Part shown: positions 13,150-26,700 of the stretch, in pieces
Numbering within the stretch: the stretch's first letter is position 1
How the letters are laid out: the number at the start of each line of letters is the position of its first letter
From: Paragordius varius
Taxonomy: Eukaryota; Nematomorpha
Length of the DNA: 64,000 nt
Direction: 5' to 3'
Assembly: GCA_964247055.1 (NCBI GenBank)
Contig: OZ176053.1
Span: 4,712,001 to 4,776,000, forward strand
Position numbers and translations under genes: made by a program
The notes under the pieces: model-generated
The model's input: only the letters and a program-made list of their open reading frames with translations
The model's database searches: none
Told to the model about the DNA's origin: nothing

Positions 13150-13248
13150 TACATTATGTACAATCAAACATTGCATTTTGGGTTTGTGAAATGATTATTC
13201 TTAATTTTGACTGAGATAACATACATTTTTATAATAATATTAAACTAA

Positions 13249-14750
13249 TTAAAAATTTTCATAATGGTGAATGAATGCACTTTGATCCAACTTATTCATT
13301 TCTTGGGTAGCCGTTTCTACATTATTAGTCATTGCAGGAGGTCCACAACTAAAAACTCCAAACCGATATATCTAAATCATATGAATATAATTTTTTATAC
13401 ATAAGTATTGACAGTTTAATATACAAAATATAAATTAGTCATATAAAACAATTTTTGGTTAATATCATTTACGAAACGTACGTCAGGATGTTCTTCCTGC
13501 AAACTCATGAAAAAAGAAATGAAATCCGGTCTGCCGAAATGTGTTACAGCTCTCAAGCCCGTAAATAAGCTCCGATCATTGAGTTTGTAAAAGTGACGCT
13601 CGCAAATATACTATAATGATAAATAAAAATATTTTTTTGAAATCTATACGAAAAAATATAATATCGCTTTTAGATATCTAAATCATTATTACCAGCATTG
13701 CAGTCCGTAAATCGAATTTTTGATAAAGTTGCGTTATAAATATATTGACTGATACAAGACCATTACAATCATTTTCTTCCACGTCCCTAATGATATCTGT
13801 TAGCCACTCGAATTGTTTTTGTGTCCGTGTAATCCAAAGGAAGTATACCTTGTATTAAAATATTGATCATGGTGATATAATTTTTAGTTTAATATGGACA
13901 TAAACCATATTAAGTGAGAAAATTTTGTCCAAAACTATATTATATTTGCAAATTATATCAGGTTAAAATAAATTGTAATGAGTGATTTATAAGAAATTCA
14001 GAAGCGACACCTTAATAATTAATTATAGTGACATACTTTTTGGCACTTGGTTTTTATACCACTTTGTGCTTTGTTAGCTATATCTTTCAGGATCGATGCA
14101 AAAGGCGTAACTCCAATTCCACCACCAATTAAAACAGAAACTTGAAAACGATCCCAATCTTGATGTCCTTCACCAAATGGGCCATCCAATAAAATCTAAT
14201 ATAATTATTCTTTTAATATATGGATGATTCCATTGCAAAAATATTTTTTTATTTCCATTTGAATTCTAATGGGGTTAAATATTAGGGTTAAGATGTATTT
14301 TTTGAAACACATCCTATATAAACCATTTAATTAAGGAGGAAAATATATATTTTATATGCTTATCCTTATTTCCTAAGAATATAAAAATTGTAGAAGGAAC
14401 CAATGATGGCTTCAACACTGGCCAGCAAGGGCTGATAGTGGAGAATTGTGCAGTTACGGGGTAACTTTCCATGCGTAGATTAATTATTTAATCAAATACA
14501 TAATTTATTTTAAAGGTTACTTTCGGAATGGAATTTTGACTAAAAAAGCTGGAATCAAAAGTTCGCCTTAGGTTGTTTGTCCATGGGCCAACTGTTCGAA
14601 TATGAAGACTTAGATGTTCTTCGTACGGTGCCGATGTAAGAGTAAATGGATGAAATTCGTTCTTTCCCTGAGAAGTAAGGGCTATCCTGACCCATTGCCC
14701 TGATTTGTACTCAAAATTGGGCGGTTTACGAAATATCAAATTAGTTACAT
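13249..14750 (-). CDS. Duox: Duox exons 25-29: FAD- and NADPH-binding domains
   Basis: Exons: 14750-14521, 14195-14037, 13848-13693, 13610-13482, 13371-13249, all joined in phase by GT-AG introns of 82-325 bases. The FAD domain has [13 protein letters not shown] and [19 protein letters not shown], the second being the flavin-binding HPFT motif. The NADPH domain has [17 protein letters not shown] (dinucleotide loop), [40 protein letters not shown] and FSCGPPAMT. The protein ends HHYENF, the conserved terminal aromatic residue of NOX enzymes. This is the best conserved part of the gene, and every catalytic motif I can check is intact, so the oxidase half looks functional. Confidence 0.96.
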
Positions 14751-17700
14751 CTAATGTTAAATAAAAATTATAATACATATTGTTAAAAAACAATAGTACA
14801 TAGAAACTTTTTAAACAGCAAAATATTTAAATTAAACTAACTTGATGGTAAAACATCGGCCTTCACCAATGGTAATTCGGCTCGTTTACGCGATAGGCTT
14901 ATCAATTTATCGGCGACAAAAAGTATCATTGGCCCCAGAAAAAAGATATAAAAAATACTCATTTGCAACATCATAGCCAAACCATGTATAAATGTTAGAG
15001 CGTAAAACACGATGAATCTGGAAAATTAGAGGGATAATATAACTCAAATATTAATATAAACACAAATGTTTTCAAAAAGTTTAAAAATGATCCACATTTA
15101 TAAATACAGTCATGTATCCTTTATTTTATCAAAAATTTTTTTTTTTCGTTATAAATATTTGGTAAAGAATGGAAAAAACAAGAGCGCTATGGTAATTTTC
15201 ATACTTTTTTGATGAATATGATATTGTTAATACCAGAGAGCTTTTGTTTTTCCATTCTTTACCAAATATTTATACCCATTTAACGAAAAAAAAAATTATT
15301 AAAATAAAGGATACATGACTGTAACAATTAAATAATGGTTGAGTGAAAATACATCTAACTAAAAGCTTTAGTTCTTACAGATTGTGCGTTTTCCAAAACA
15401 TGTTGAAAAGATACCGACGCGAGAATGGTAGGGCGAACACGTAGATTAAAGCCATCACAAGAATTAACAAAATTCCGCTTAAGCCAGTTACTGTTCCAAA
15501 CATCCATGTATGAAATTTCGGGGCTTCATCGCTTAAATGATAAAAACTTCTTACCATACAAAGTTGATCCTCCGGAGATTGAGTTGATATGTGATAAAAA
15601 TTTATTGAGTGTCCAAATACATGTAAAGCTAAACAGAGATATATTAGAGTTTTGGTAAATTTAAAACCACAAATAACAGTAGGTCAAATAAATATTTTTA
15701 AATGATAATTATATATAACGCTATTGGGATAATCGTTTGTTTGTATAAAAGATTGAATACATCCATTAAAATTTTTTTATAATTAGCGATAGTTAGAGGT
15801 TAATTTTTGTATCTATCCAGTCATAAGATATCACTTTAATTGAGAAATGATAAAAATAGGATTATATACCTGTAAATAATAATCCCAGATATGAAATGTA
15901 TTTGTGCATGGGCAAAGCGGCATCGAACGGGATGAAATGTCTTAAAAACGTTTCTCGACAAAACGTTATGAGATTTCGGCACATGGTAATAAGGATAGTT
16001 GAGTAGCAAAACATAAGAGCGCTCGCTGCCCCACGGCTAACCGCCCCACCATACCCAATAATACGCCGTAAGCCAGTGTGTTCTCGTTCAAAACTATATG
16101 CTAAAAAAGTAAACATCTTTTTGATGATAATTATATTTAAACATGCAGATGCAAGAATTAATACCTCGCATATTTAATTTATATTAATATTTTTGGCTAT
16201 GTTAGATGACTAAAATGTTAATATACCACCATAGTAACTTGAAATCAATAACCAATATTTTCAACGAATTATAACTATTTTTACGAAACACGCTTTCATG
16301 TCATCCCATACAATTTGGGGTATTTAATTAACCGAATGCGTGTTTGAAGTCATATATAGTGTAAAAATATGGAGATATAGAAGGAAAATTTAAAATTGAT
16401 GCATTAATGCAAAAGATTAAAAACGTTATTTTTCTGTTTTATGGTTTAAACGTAAGGCGAAAATGAAATTTACTTCAAATGGGTTTGCAAGCTAATAACA
16501 GTTGCTATTTTATCCAATTTTTCTGTCAATAAAATGTTAATTTTTTGCTGAAAGCTTATAGTTGGTCCCATCCCAAATGGCTTCGCGGGCCGCATTTTTA
16601 AGCTTAAAAGTGATATCAATGATAAAATTAAATATGATCGGCCTTTTATTGAAAAATGGTGCTTTTGAAATTTGAGCTATAGATATTGTTTCGGATGAAA
16701 TTAAGAATTAAAATTCAAAAAGGAACATTATAAAGGAAAAATGATATTAGTTTTTGTATTTAAATTTAAAAAGGATTTCGTAGATAAAATATTTTTGCAA
16801 ATTAATGAATAATGGTCTATAGACTAAAATTTCAATTTACGCGGGCCGAACAAAAAGTTTGGGGGGCCGCATGCGGCCCAAGTTTGTAACATCCCTGGCT
16901 TAATTAATTTTTTTATATCTATTGCGAATAAATACTATTCATTGTTCTAAGGGAATTTTAAAGCCGTTAAATATTTTTAAATACCATTAATTCTTTTATT
17001 TAAAGTATATAGTTTTTATGTGAAAATTATATAGGGCTGTTTTCAACGGAATAAAGTATTGGTGAAAATATTGCTTTTGTATTCGTAAAATCTTTTACAG
17101 TCCAATGTTTTTCATATAATTAAATATTTATTGATGCCTATTATTTTTATTTTTTTAAAAAAAATGCGGCCCGCAAAGCCATTTGTGTTAGGCACTCATG
17201 TTTTAACACTCTGTGAATATTATTGTAAATATAATTTTGAATTTGAAATCGTAAACTATATATTAAACTTTTGAAATCTGTCTGATAAAATAAGTATACA
17301 TACACAAGGCTTTATTTAGGAAAATTCCTACGACACATGACGTGTAAAGAATCAGCCAAAATATATGCCATCGATAGTTTTCAATACTGCGAACCAGATA
17401 AGCCCAATACTGACCAATTAATGTGCTCGGTATATTACGGCTTGCAATCTTTATATCTATGTTAGTAGGACCGCTTGGATATAATTGCTTGTCGCATTTG
17501 CGTATTTCCGATGCGGAATTTTCATAGGATTGTGCCGATTCAATTATATCATACTTTTGATTTGTCCCATTAAAACCACCAAAGAACGGAATAAATTTGG
17601 CATTATGCGAAGATTTTATTTTGCTATTATTACTACCATTATTGTAATAATTAATAGTATCATCTTTGTGTAATTTGCAACGTTTCTTTAATTGACACAT

Positions 17701-20700
17701 GTTGGAATTGTTTTGGTTTTGACTGTGTCCAGTTTTAGGAGTTGGGGTAGTGTTAGAGCTACTTGATGATAAAATATTGTTATCCAATACATCGTCAGCG
17801 GAATATCTACGGGGTTCCGCAGAATTAAAGGTTTCAGCTTTGGAGCCAACTGGTTGCAATGAATGTGAAATTGGTCGAAATCCGTCACCACCACTCGTCG
17901 ATGTGTTATTGCCTTTTCTAAATATTGTACACAAATGTGTAAATTAATGATATTGACACGATCTATACTGTAAATTTAATTTACTGGACCTAACATTATA
18001 ATAACAGAGATGTAGGCCGGTGTCAGCCAGGTAAAATTTTTTTCCAAAAAACGGTTTAGCAATAAATGGTTTCATTACAAAAAATATTTTAACCAAAAAT
18101 GTTGCGATTTCGGTCTGTAGACAATGTTTTTTTGTAAAAATGGTTTTTAGTTCAATCGTTTTTTGGTAAATATTTATTTAAAATTTACAAATTTTTGATA
18201 AAAATATGAATATCTAGCCATTAAAATTTTACACGGCAATTTTTTATTAAAAAATAGGTTAATAATTTAAATAATATAAAATATTAAATAAATTGTAATA
18301 ATTTAAAATTAAAAAATTTAATATTTTATGTTAAACCGCGGTTCTGGTTACAAAAACGGTTAGAGCTGTTTATTAATTTTCTTTGATTAAAAATCCGTTT
18401 TCTGAGTTACACACAAAAATTAGAATTGATAAAATATAGTCTACTATTATAGAACACCATATATACCCTTTAATAATTGTTCGACGCGTTTTGAGATTGA
18501 AGTTTTTTTCTGTCCCATTTTTCCTTTTTCTTTGATTTTTGGGTAAACAAAATTTAACCCCTACAACAATTGCATTAAAGATATATATATTTATATGTTT
18601 CAATTTTAGAAATTATTATCTAATATGTTTTACATAAGTTTCCGCTACTATTGTAATTAAACAAGTGTTTGACCCAAATTTAATCGTAATTGCTGTGTGA
18701 GAAAAATAAACTAAAAAAACTTGAAATAATGATTATACGATTTTAATTTTTCCAAAATTACTTTAAGATAGTTTATTAAACGATCGATATACAATATACC
18801 ATTACAATTTAAATTCACCCTTGAACAATTTATATGTTTTTTAAGATTAAAAATAAATTTTTATATATTTTTAAAAAATAAAATTTTGTTTTCGATTAAA
18901 ATAATACTGAAAAAATGAATAATTTTGCCATAAAGATATAAATAATGAGTAATATTCAAAAACACATAATTTATTTTTAGGGTTAATTTGAATTGTTCAA
19001 GGGTGTTAAACTGTGTATATATGGGCAAGATGAAACTTTTACTTAAATTTAATGATTAGAAATTTTTGTTAATTAAATTTAATGCGGTAATTAAAAATAT
19101 ATGTTGTTTAATATCAAGAATTTACAAATTTTAACCTTCCCAATTAATTTGCAATTCGTCCATATCTCGTGATTGCCCGTTTATCATTGAAACAAAATCC
19201 TTAAAAGTTAAACTCTGTTTCCCCTTCAGATGTGGTTGATTAAATAAAATTTCTAATCCTTGATGTAATTCATTTTTGTTTAATTTGAAGCCCGATAATT
19301 CCATAAATGATCTATTTAATATAAAAATATGTGATATATAAAATTAATTTTTAATAAAATAAAGACAAGAATAACGAACGATATACTCTAGCATGCATAT
19401 GAAATTCGATTTTGTGAGGAATCCTTGTTTATCAGAATCATACATATCAAATATGACGCGGGCCCTATCTTCAGAACTACCTAATTAGTGAAAGAAATAT
19501 GGTTAATTCGATTCCACAATAATAGTGAATAATTTTAAATTTAAAAGATAATAGATGCTATTTATATAGAAACAAATAAAAATTATAAATATCACTACAG
19601 TCAAGCCCTTTAGTTCGAAAATAAGAATCCAACAAACAAATTTGAGGATTAGTTTTAAAATTCAAAAACAGTCATTATCATGGTATTTAAATGAAAATAA
19701 AATTGTCAAAAATTGAGCATATACATGTAACACATACCTTTTAGCAGTTATTTTGAAAAAGAGTTTCAATTTGTTGAAATGTTTATTTTTAAAAATAGTT
19801 GAAAGTTGAAGCTTGAGAATTTTTATTAAATACTAGCGTGAATCTCGTGCTGCTACGCAGCCCGAGGAAGTCCTTCGGACTTCTGGGGGGGGTTCGAAGT
19901 TTGGATTTGAATGGGTGTACCGTTTTTCCTGTAGATCACAAAGCCAGCATTTTCCATTTTTATAAATATATGGATTACCATAAATAATGTTTTAATATCC
20001 ATATATCTTTTAACATGCTATACATATGATAGATAATCCTTACTCAGCAGCTATCATCAAAGAAACGGTTGACTAAAATTTTTGCCTTTTAACTACGAAA
20101 AATTTTTCTCGAATTTTTACAGTCTCATACCGTGGGCAAAAAAATACAATCAAAAAAATATTTTTGTGGACTTTGTTTTTTTTGAAAAAAATGGCATTTT
20201 ACGGGGGGAGCGGGTAAAAAGAGGGCCTAAATCAAAAAAGTGACTCGACTATGTTCAGCGCGATCAAAATTAAGTAAACAAAATTCATATTTGAAATTGA
20301 ATGGTCCAACACGTTCTCCAAAAAATTGACTTAACCCATTTTTCACACGGGGTGGGCCCGAACTGGGGACCTAATTCCAAAAAAGGGCGAAGCTATTGTC
20401 GGGGCATTCAATAATGTTTATATTTTTTCGATATTTGGATTTGATTGGGATCACCGGTTTTCCGGAAACAGTTCACAAAGTTATATGAAAAATCAGTTTT
20501 TAGCGGGTAGCTCCTTACCCAGCAGCTATCATCAAATAAACGGTGGCCTAAAATTTGGTGCCTTTTAACAGGGAATACGTGGAATCTTTATTGAATTTTT
20601 AAGGTCTCATACCTAGGACGAAAAATCGATTTAAAAAATTATTTTTGTGGACTTTGTTTTTTGAAAAAAATGGCATTTTACGGGGGGAGCGGGTAAAAAG

Positions 20701-23700
20701 AGGGCCTAAATCAAAAAAGTGGCTCGACTATGTTCGGCGCAATCGAAAATAAGTAAACAAAATTCATATTTGAAATTGAATGGTCCAACACGTTCTCCAA
20801 AAAATTGACTTAACCCATTTTTCACACGGGGTGGGCCCGAACTGGGGACCTAATTCCAAAAAAGGGCGAAGCTATTGTCGGGGCATTCATTAATGTTTAT
20901 ATTTTTTCGATATTTGGATTTGATTGGGATCACCGGTTTTCCGGAAACAGTTCACAAAGTTATATGAAAAATCAGTTTTTAGCGGGTAGCTCCTTACCCA
21001 GCAGCTATCATCAAATAAACGGTGGACTAAAATTTTTGCCTTTTAACAGGGAATACGTGGAATCTTTATTGAATTTTTAAGGTCTCATACCTAGGACGAA
21101 AAATCGATTTAAAAAATTATTTTTGTGGACTTTGTTTTTTGAAAAAAATGGCATTTTACGGGGGGAGCGGGTAAAAAGAGGGCCTAAATCAAAAAAGTGG
21201 CTCGACTATGTTCGGCGCAATCGAAAATAAGTAAACAAAATTCATATTTGAAATTGAATGGTCCAACACGTTCTCCAAAAAATTGACTTAACCCATTTTT
21301 CACACGGGGTGGGCCCAAACTGGGGACCTAATTCCAAAAAAGGGCGAAGCTATTGTCGGGGCATTCATTAATGTTTATATTTTTTCGATATTTGGATTTG
21401 ATTGGGTCTACCGGTTTTCCTGTACCAGATCACAAAGCCAGCATTTTCCATTTTTATAAATATATAGATGAGGATAAATAATGTATTAATATCCATATAT
21501 CTTTTAACATGCTATACATATGATAGATACTCCTTACTCAGCAGCTATCATCAAAGAAACGCTTGACTAAAATTTTTGCCTTTTAACAGGCAATACGAAA
21601 AATCTTTCTCGAATTTTTACAGTCTCATACCGTGGACAAAAAAATACAATCAAAAAAATATTTTTGTGGACTTTGTTTTTTTTGAAAAAAATGGCATTTT
21701 ACGGGGGGAGCGGGTAAAAAGAGGGCCTAAATCAAAAAAGTGACTCGACTATGTTCAGCGCGATCAATATTAAGTAAACAAATTTCATATTTGAAATTGA
21801 ATGGTCCAACACGTTCTCCAAAAAATTGACTTAACCCATTTTTCACACGGGGTGGGCCCGAACTGGGGACCTAATTCCAAAAAAGGGCGAAGCTATTGTC
21901 GGGGCATTCATTAATGTTTATATTTTTTCGATATTTGGATTTGATTGGGATCACCGGTTTTCCGGAAACAGTTCACAAAGTTATATGAAAAATCAGTTTT
22001 TAGCGGGTAGCTCCTTACCCAGCAGCTATCATCAAATAAACGGTGGACTAAAATTTTTGCCTTTTAACAGGGAATACGTGGAATCTTTATTGAATTTTTA
22101 AGGTCTCATACCTAGGACGAAAAATCGATTTAAAAAATTATTTTTGTGGACTTTGTTTTTTGAAAAAAATGGCATTTTACGGGGGGAGCGGGTAAAAAGA
22201 GGGCCTAAATCAAAAAAGTGGCTCGACTATGTTCGGCGCAATCGAAAATAAGTAAACAAAATTCATATTTGAAATTGAATGGTCCAACACGTTCTCCAAA
22301 AAATTGACTTAACCCATTTTTCACACGGGGTGGGCCCAAACTGGGGACCTAATTCCAAAAAAGGGCGAAGCTATTGTCGGGGCATTCATTAATGTTTATA
22401 TTTTTTCGATATTTGGATTTGATTGGGTCTACCGGTTTTCCTGTACCAGATCACAAAGCCAGCATTTTCCATTTTTATAAATATATAGATGAGGATAAAT
22501 AATGTATTAATATCCATATATCTTTTAACATGCTATACATATGATAGATACTCCTTACTCAGCAGCTATCATCAAAGAAACGCTTGACTAAAATTTTTGC
22601 CTTTTAACAGGCAATACGAAAAATCTTTCTCGAATTTTTACAGTCTCATACCGTGGACAAAAAAATACAATCAAAAAAATATTTTTGTGGACTTTGTTTT
22701 TTTGAAAAAAATGGCATTTTACGGGGGGAGCGGGTAAAAAGAGGGCCTAAATCAAAAAAGTGACTCGACTATGTTCAGCGCGATCAAAATTAAGTAAACA
22801 AAATTCATATTTGAAATTGAATGGTCCAACACGTTCTCCAAAAAATTGACTTAACCCATTTTTCACACGGGGTGGGCCCGAACTGGGGACCTAATTCCAA
22901 AAAAGGGCGAAGCTATTGTCGGGGCATTCATTAATGTTTATATTTTTTCGATATTTGGATTTGATTGGGATCACCGGTTTTCCGGAAACAGTTCACAAAG
23001 TTATATGAAAAATCAGTTTTTAGCGGGTAGCTCCTTACCCAGCAGCTATCATCAAATAAACGGTGGACTAAAATTTTTGCCTTTTAACAGGGAATACGTG
23101 GAATCTTTATTGAATTTTTAAGGTCTCATACCTAGGACGAAAAATCGATTTAAAAAATTATTTTTGTGGACTTTGTTTTTTGAAAAAAATGGCATTTTAC
23201 GGGGGGAGCGGGTAAAAAGAGGGCCTAAATCAAAAAAGTGGCTCGACTATGTTCGGCGCAATCGAAAATAAGTAAACAAAATTCATATTTGAAATTGAAT
23301 GGTCCAACACGTTCTCCAAAAAATTGACTTAACCCATTTTTCACACGGGGTGGGCCCAAACTGGGGACCTAATTCCAAAAAAGGGCGAAGCTATTGTCGG
23401 GGCATTCATTAATGTTTATATTTTTTCGATATTTGGATTTGATTGGGTCTACCGGTTTTCCTGTACCAGATCACAAAGCCAGCATTTTCCATTTTTATAA
23501 ATATATAGATGAGGATAAATAATGTATTAATATCCATATATCTTTTAACATGCTATACATATGATAGATACTCCTTACTCAGCAGCTATCATCAAAGAAA
23601 CGCTTGACTAAAATTTTTGCCTTTTAACAGGCAATACGAAAAATCTTTCTCGAATTTTTACAGTCTCATACCGTGGACAAAAAAATACAATCAAAAAAAT

Positions 23701-26700
23701 ATTTTTGTGGACTTTGTTTTTTTGAAAAAAATGGCATTTTACGGGGGGAGCGGGTAAAAAGAGGGCCTAAATCAAAAAAGTGACTCGACTATGTTCAGCG
23801 CGATCAAAATTAAGTAAACAAAATTCATATTTGAAATTGAATGGTCCAACACGTTCTCCAAAAAATTGACTTAACCCATTTTTCACACGGGGTGGGCCCG
23901 AACTGGGGACCTAATTCCAAAAAAGGGCGAAGCTATTGTCGGGGCATTCATTAATGTTTATATTTTTTCGATATTTGGATTTGATTGGGATCACCGGTTT
24001 TCCGGAAACAGTTCACAAAGTTATATGAAAAATCAGTTTTTAGCGGGTAGCTCCTTACCCAGCAGCTATCATCAAATAAACGGTGGACTAAAATTTTTGC
24101 CTTTTAACAGGGAATACGTGGAATCTTTATTGAATTTTTAAGGTCTCATACCTAGGACGAAAAATCGATTTAAAAAATTATTTTTGTGGACTTTGTTTTT
24201 TGAAAAAAATGGCATTTTACGGGGGGAGCGGGTAAAAAGAGGGCCTAAATCAAAAAAGTGGCTCGACTATGTTCGGCGCAATCGAAAATAAGTAAACAAA
24301 AATCATATTTGAAATTGAATGGTCCAACACGTTCTCCGGAAAATTGTCTCAAAAACACGATTTTGTGGACTTCTGTTTTCAAAAAAAACCGTTTTTCATA
24401 CGGGGTGGGCCCGAACTGGGGGCCTATTTCAAAAAAAGGGCGAAGCTATTGTCGGGACATTTATTAATGATTATATTTTTTCGATATTTGGATTTGATTG
24501 GGTCTACCGGTTTTCCTGTACCAGATCACAAAGCCAGCATTTTCCATTTTTATAAATATATAGATGAGGATAAATAATGTATTAATATCCATATATCTTT
24601 TAACATGCTATACATATGATAGATACTCCTTACTCAGCAGCTATCATCAAAGAAACGCTTGACTAAAATTTTTGCCTTTTAACAGGCAATACGGAAAATC
24701 TTTCTCGAATTTTTACAGTCTCATACCGTGGACAAAAAAATACAATCAAAAAAATATTTTTGTGGACTTTGTTTTTTTTGAAAAAAATGGCATTTTACGG
24801 GGGGAGCGGGTAAAAAGAGGGCCTAAATCAAAAAAGTGACTCGACTATGTTCAGCGCGATCAAAATTAAGTAAACAAAATTCATATTTGAAATTGAATGG
24901 TCCAACACGTTCTCCAAAAAATTGACTTAACCCATTTTTCACACGGGGTGGGCCCGAACTGGGGACCTAATTCCAAAAAAGGGCGAAGCTATTGTCGGGG
25001 CATTCATTAATGTTTATATTTTTTCGATATTTGGATTTGATTGGGATCACCGGTTTTCCGGAAACAGTTCACAAAGTTATATGAAAAATCAGTTTTTAGC
25101 GGGTAGCTCCTTACCCAGCAGCTATCATCAAATAAACGGTGGACTAAAATTTTTGCCTTTTAACAGGGAATACGTGGAATCTTTATTGAATTTTTAAGGT
25201 CTCATACCTAGGACGAAAAATCGATTTAAAAAATTATTTTTGTGGACTTTGTTTTTTGAAAAAAATGGCATTTTACGGGGGGAGCGGGTAAAAAGAGGGC
25301 CTAAATCAAAAAAGTGGCTCGACTATGTTCGGCGCAATCGAAAATAAGTAAACAAAATTCATATTTGAAATTGAATGGTCCAACACGTTCTCCAAAAAAT
25401 TGACTTAACCCATTTTTCACACGGGGTGGGCCCAAACTGGGGACCTAATTCCAAAAAAGGGCGAAGCTATTGTCGGGGCATTCATTAATGTTTATATTTT
25501 TTCGATATTTGGATTTGATTGGGTCTACCGGTTTTCCTGTACCAGATCACAAAGCCAGCATTTTCCATTTTTATAAATATATAGATGAGGATAAATAATG
25601 TATTAATATCCATATATCTTTTAACATGCTATACATATGATAGATACTCCTTACTCAGCAGCTATCATCAAAGAAACGCTTGACTAAAATTTTTGCCTTT
25701 TAACAGGCAATACGAAAAATCTTTCTCGAATTTTTACAGTCTCATACCGTGGACAAAAAAATACAATCAAAAAAATATTTTTGTGGACTTTGTTTTTTTG
25801 AAAAAAATGGCATTTTACGGGGGGAGCGGGTAAAAAGAGGGCCTAAATCAAAAAAGTGACTCGACTATGTTCAGCGCGATCAAAATTAAGTAAACAAAAT
25901 TCATATTTGAAATTGAATGGTCCAACACGTTCTCCAAAAAATTGACTTAACCCATTTTTCACACGGGGTGGGCCCGAACTGGGGACCTAATTCCAAAAAA
26001 GGGCGAAGCTATTGTCGGGGCATTCATTAATGTTTATATTTTTTCGATATTTGGATTTGATTGGGATCACCGGTTTTCCGGAAACAGTTCACAAAGTTAT
26101 ATGAAAAATCAGTTTTTAGCGGGTAGCTCCTTACCCAGCAGCTATCATCAAATAAACGGTGGACTAAAATTTTTGCCTTTTAACAGGGAATACGTGGAAT
26201 CTTTATTGAATTTTTAAGGTCTCATACCTAGGACGAAAAATCGATTTAAAAAATTATTTTTGTGGACTTTGTTTTTTGAAAAAAATGGCATTTTACGGGG
26301 GGAGCGGGTAAAAAGAGGGCCTAAATCAAAAAAGTGGCTCGACTATGTTCGGCGCAATCGAAAATAAGTAAACAAAAATCATATTTGAAATTGAATGGTC
26401 CAACACGTTCTCCGGAAAATTGTCTCAAAAACACGATTTTGTGGACTTCTGTTTTCAAAAAAAAACCCGTTTTTCATACGGGGTGGGCCCGAACTGGGGG
26501 CCTATTTCAAAAAAAGGGCGAAGCTATTGTCGGGACATTTATTAATGATTATATTTTTTCGATATTTGGATTTGATTGGGTCTACCGGTTTTCCTGTACC
26601 AGATCACAAAGCCAGCATTTTCCATTTTTATAAATATATAGAAAAAACCCGTTTTTCATACGGGGTGGGCCCGAACTGGGGGCCTATTTCAAAAAAAGGG

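Noticed and set aside
17688-17894. Alternative frame inside Duox exon 21 that would match the phase of exon 20
   Set aside because: It runs into a stop and has no resemblance to the family, while the other frame leads directly into the conserved membrane helices.
18373-18603. 76-codon open frame in the Duox exon 20/21 intron
   Set aside because: There are no Duox-like residues and no convincing flanking splice pair; it looks like chance in AT-rich DNA.
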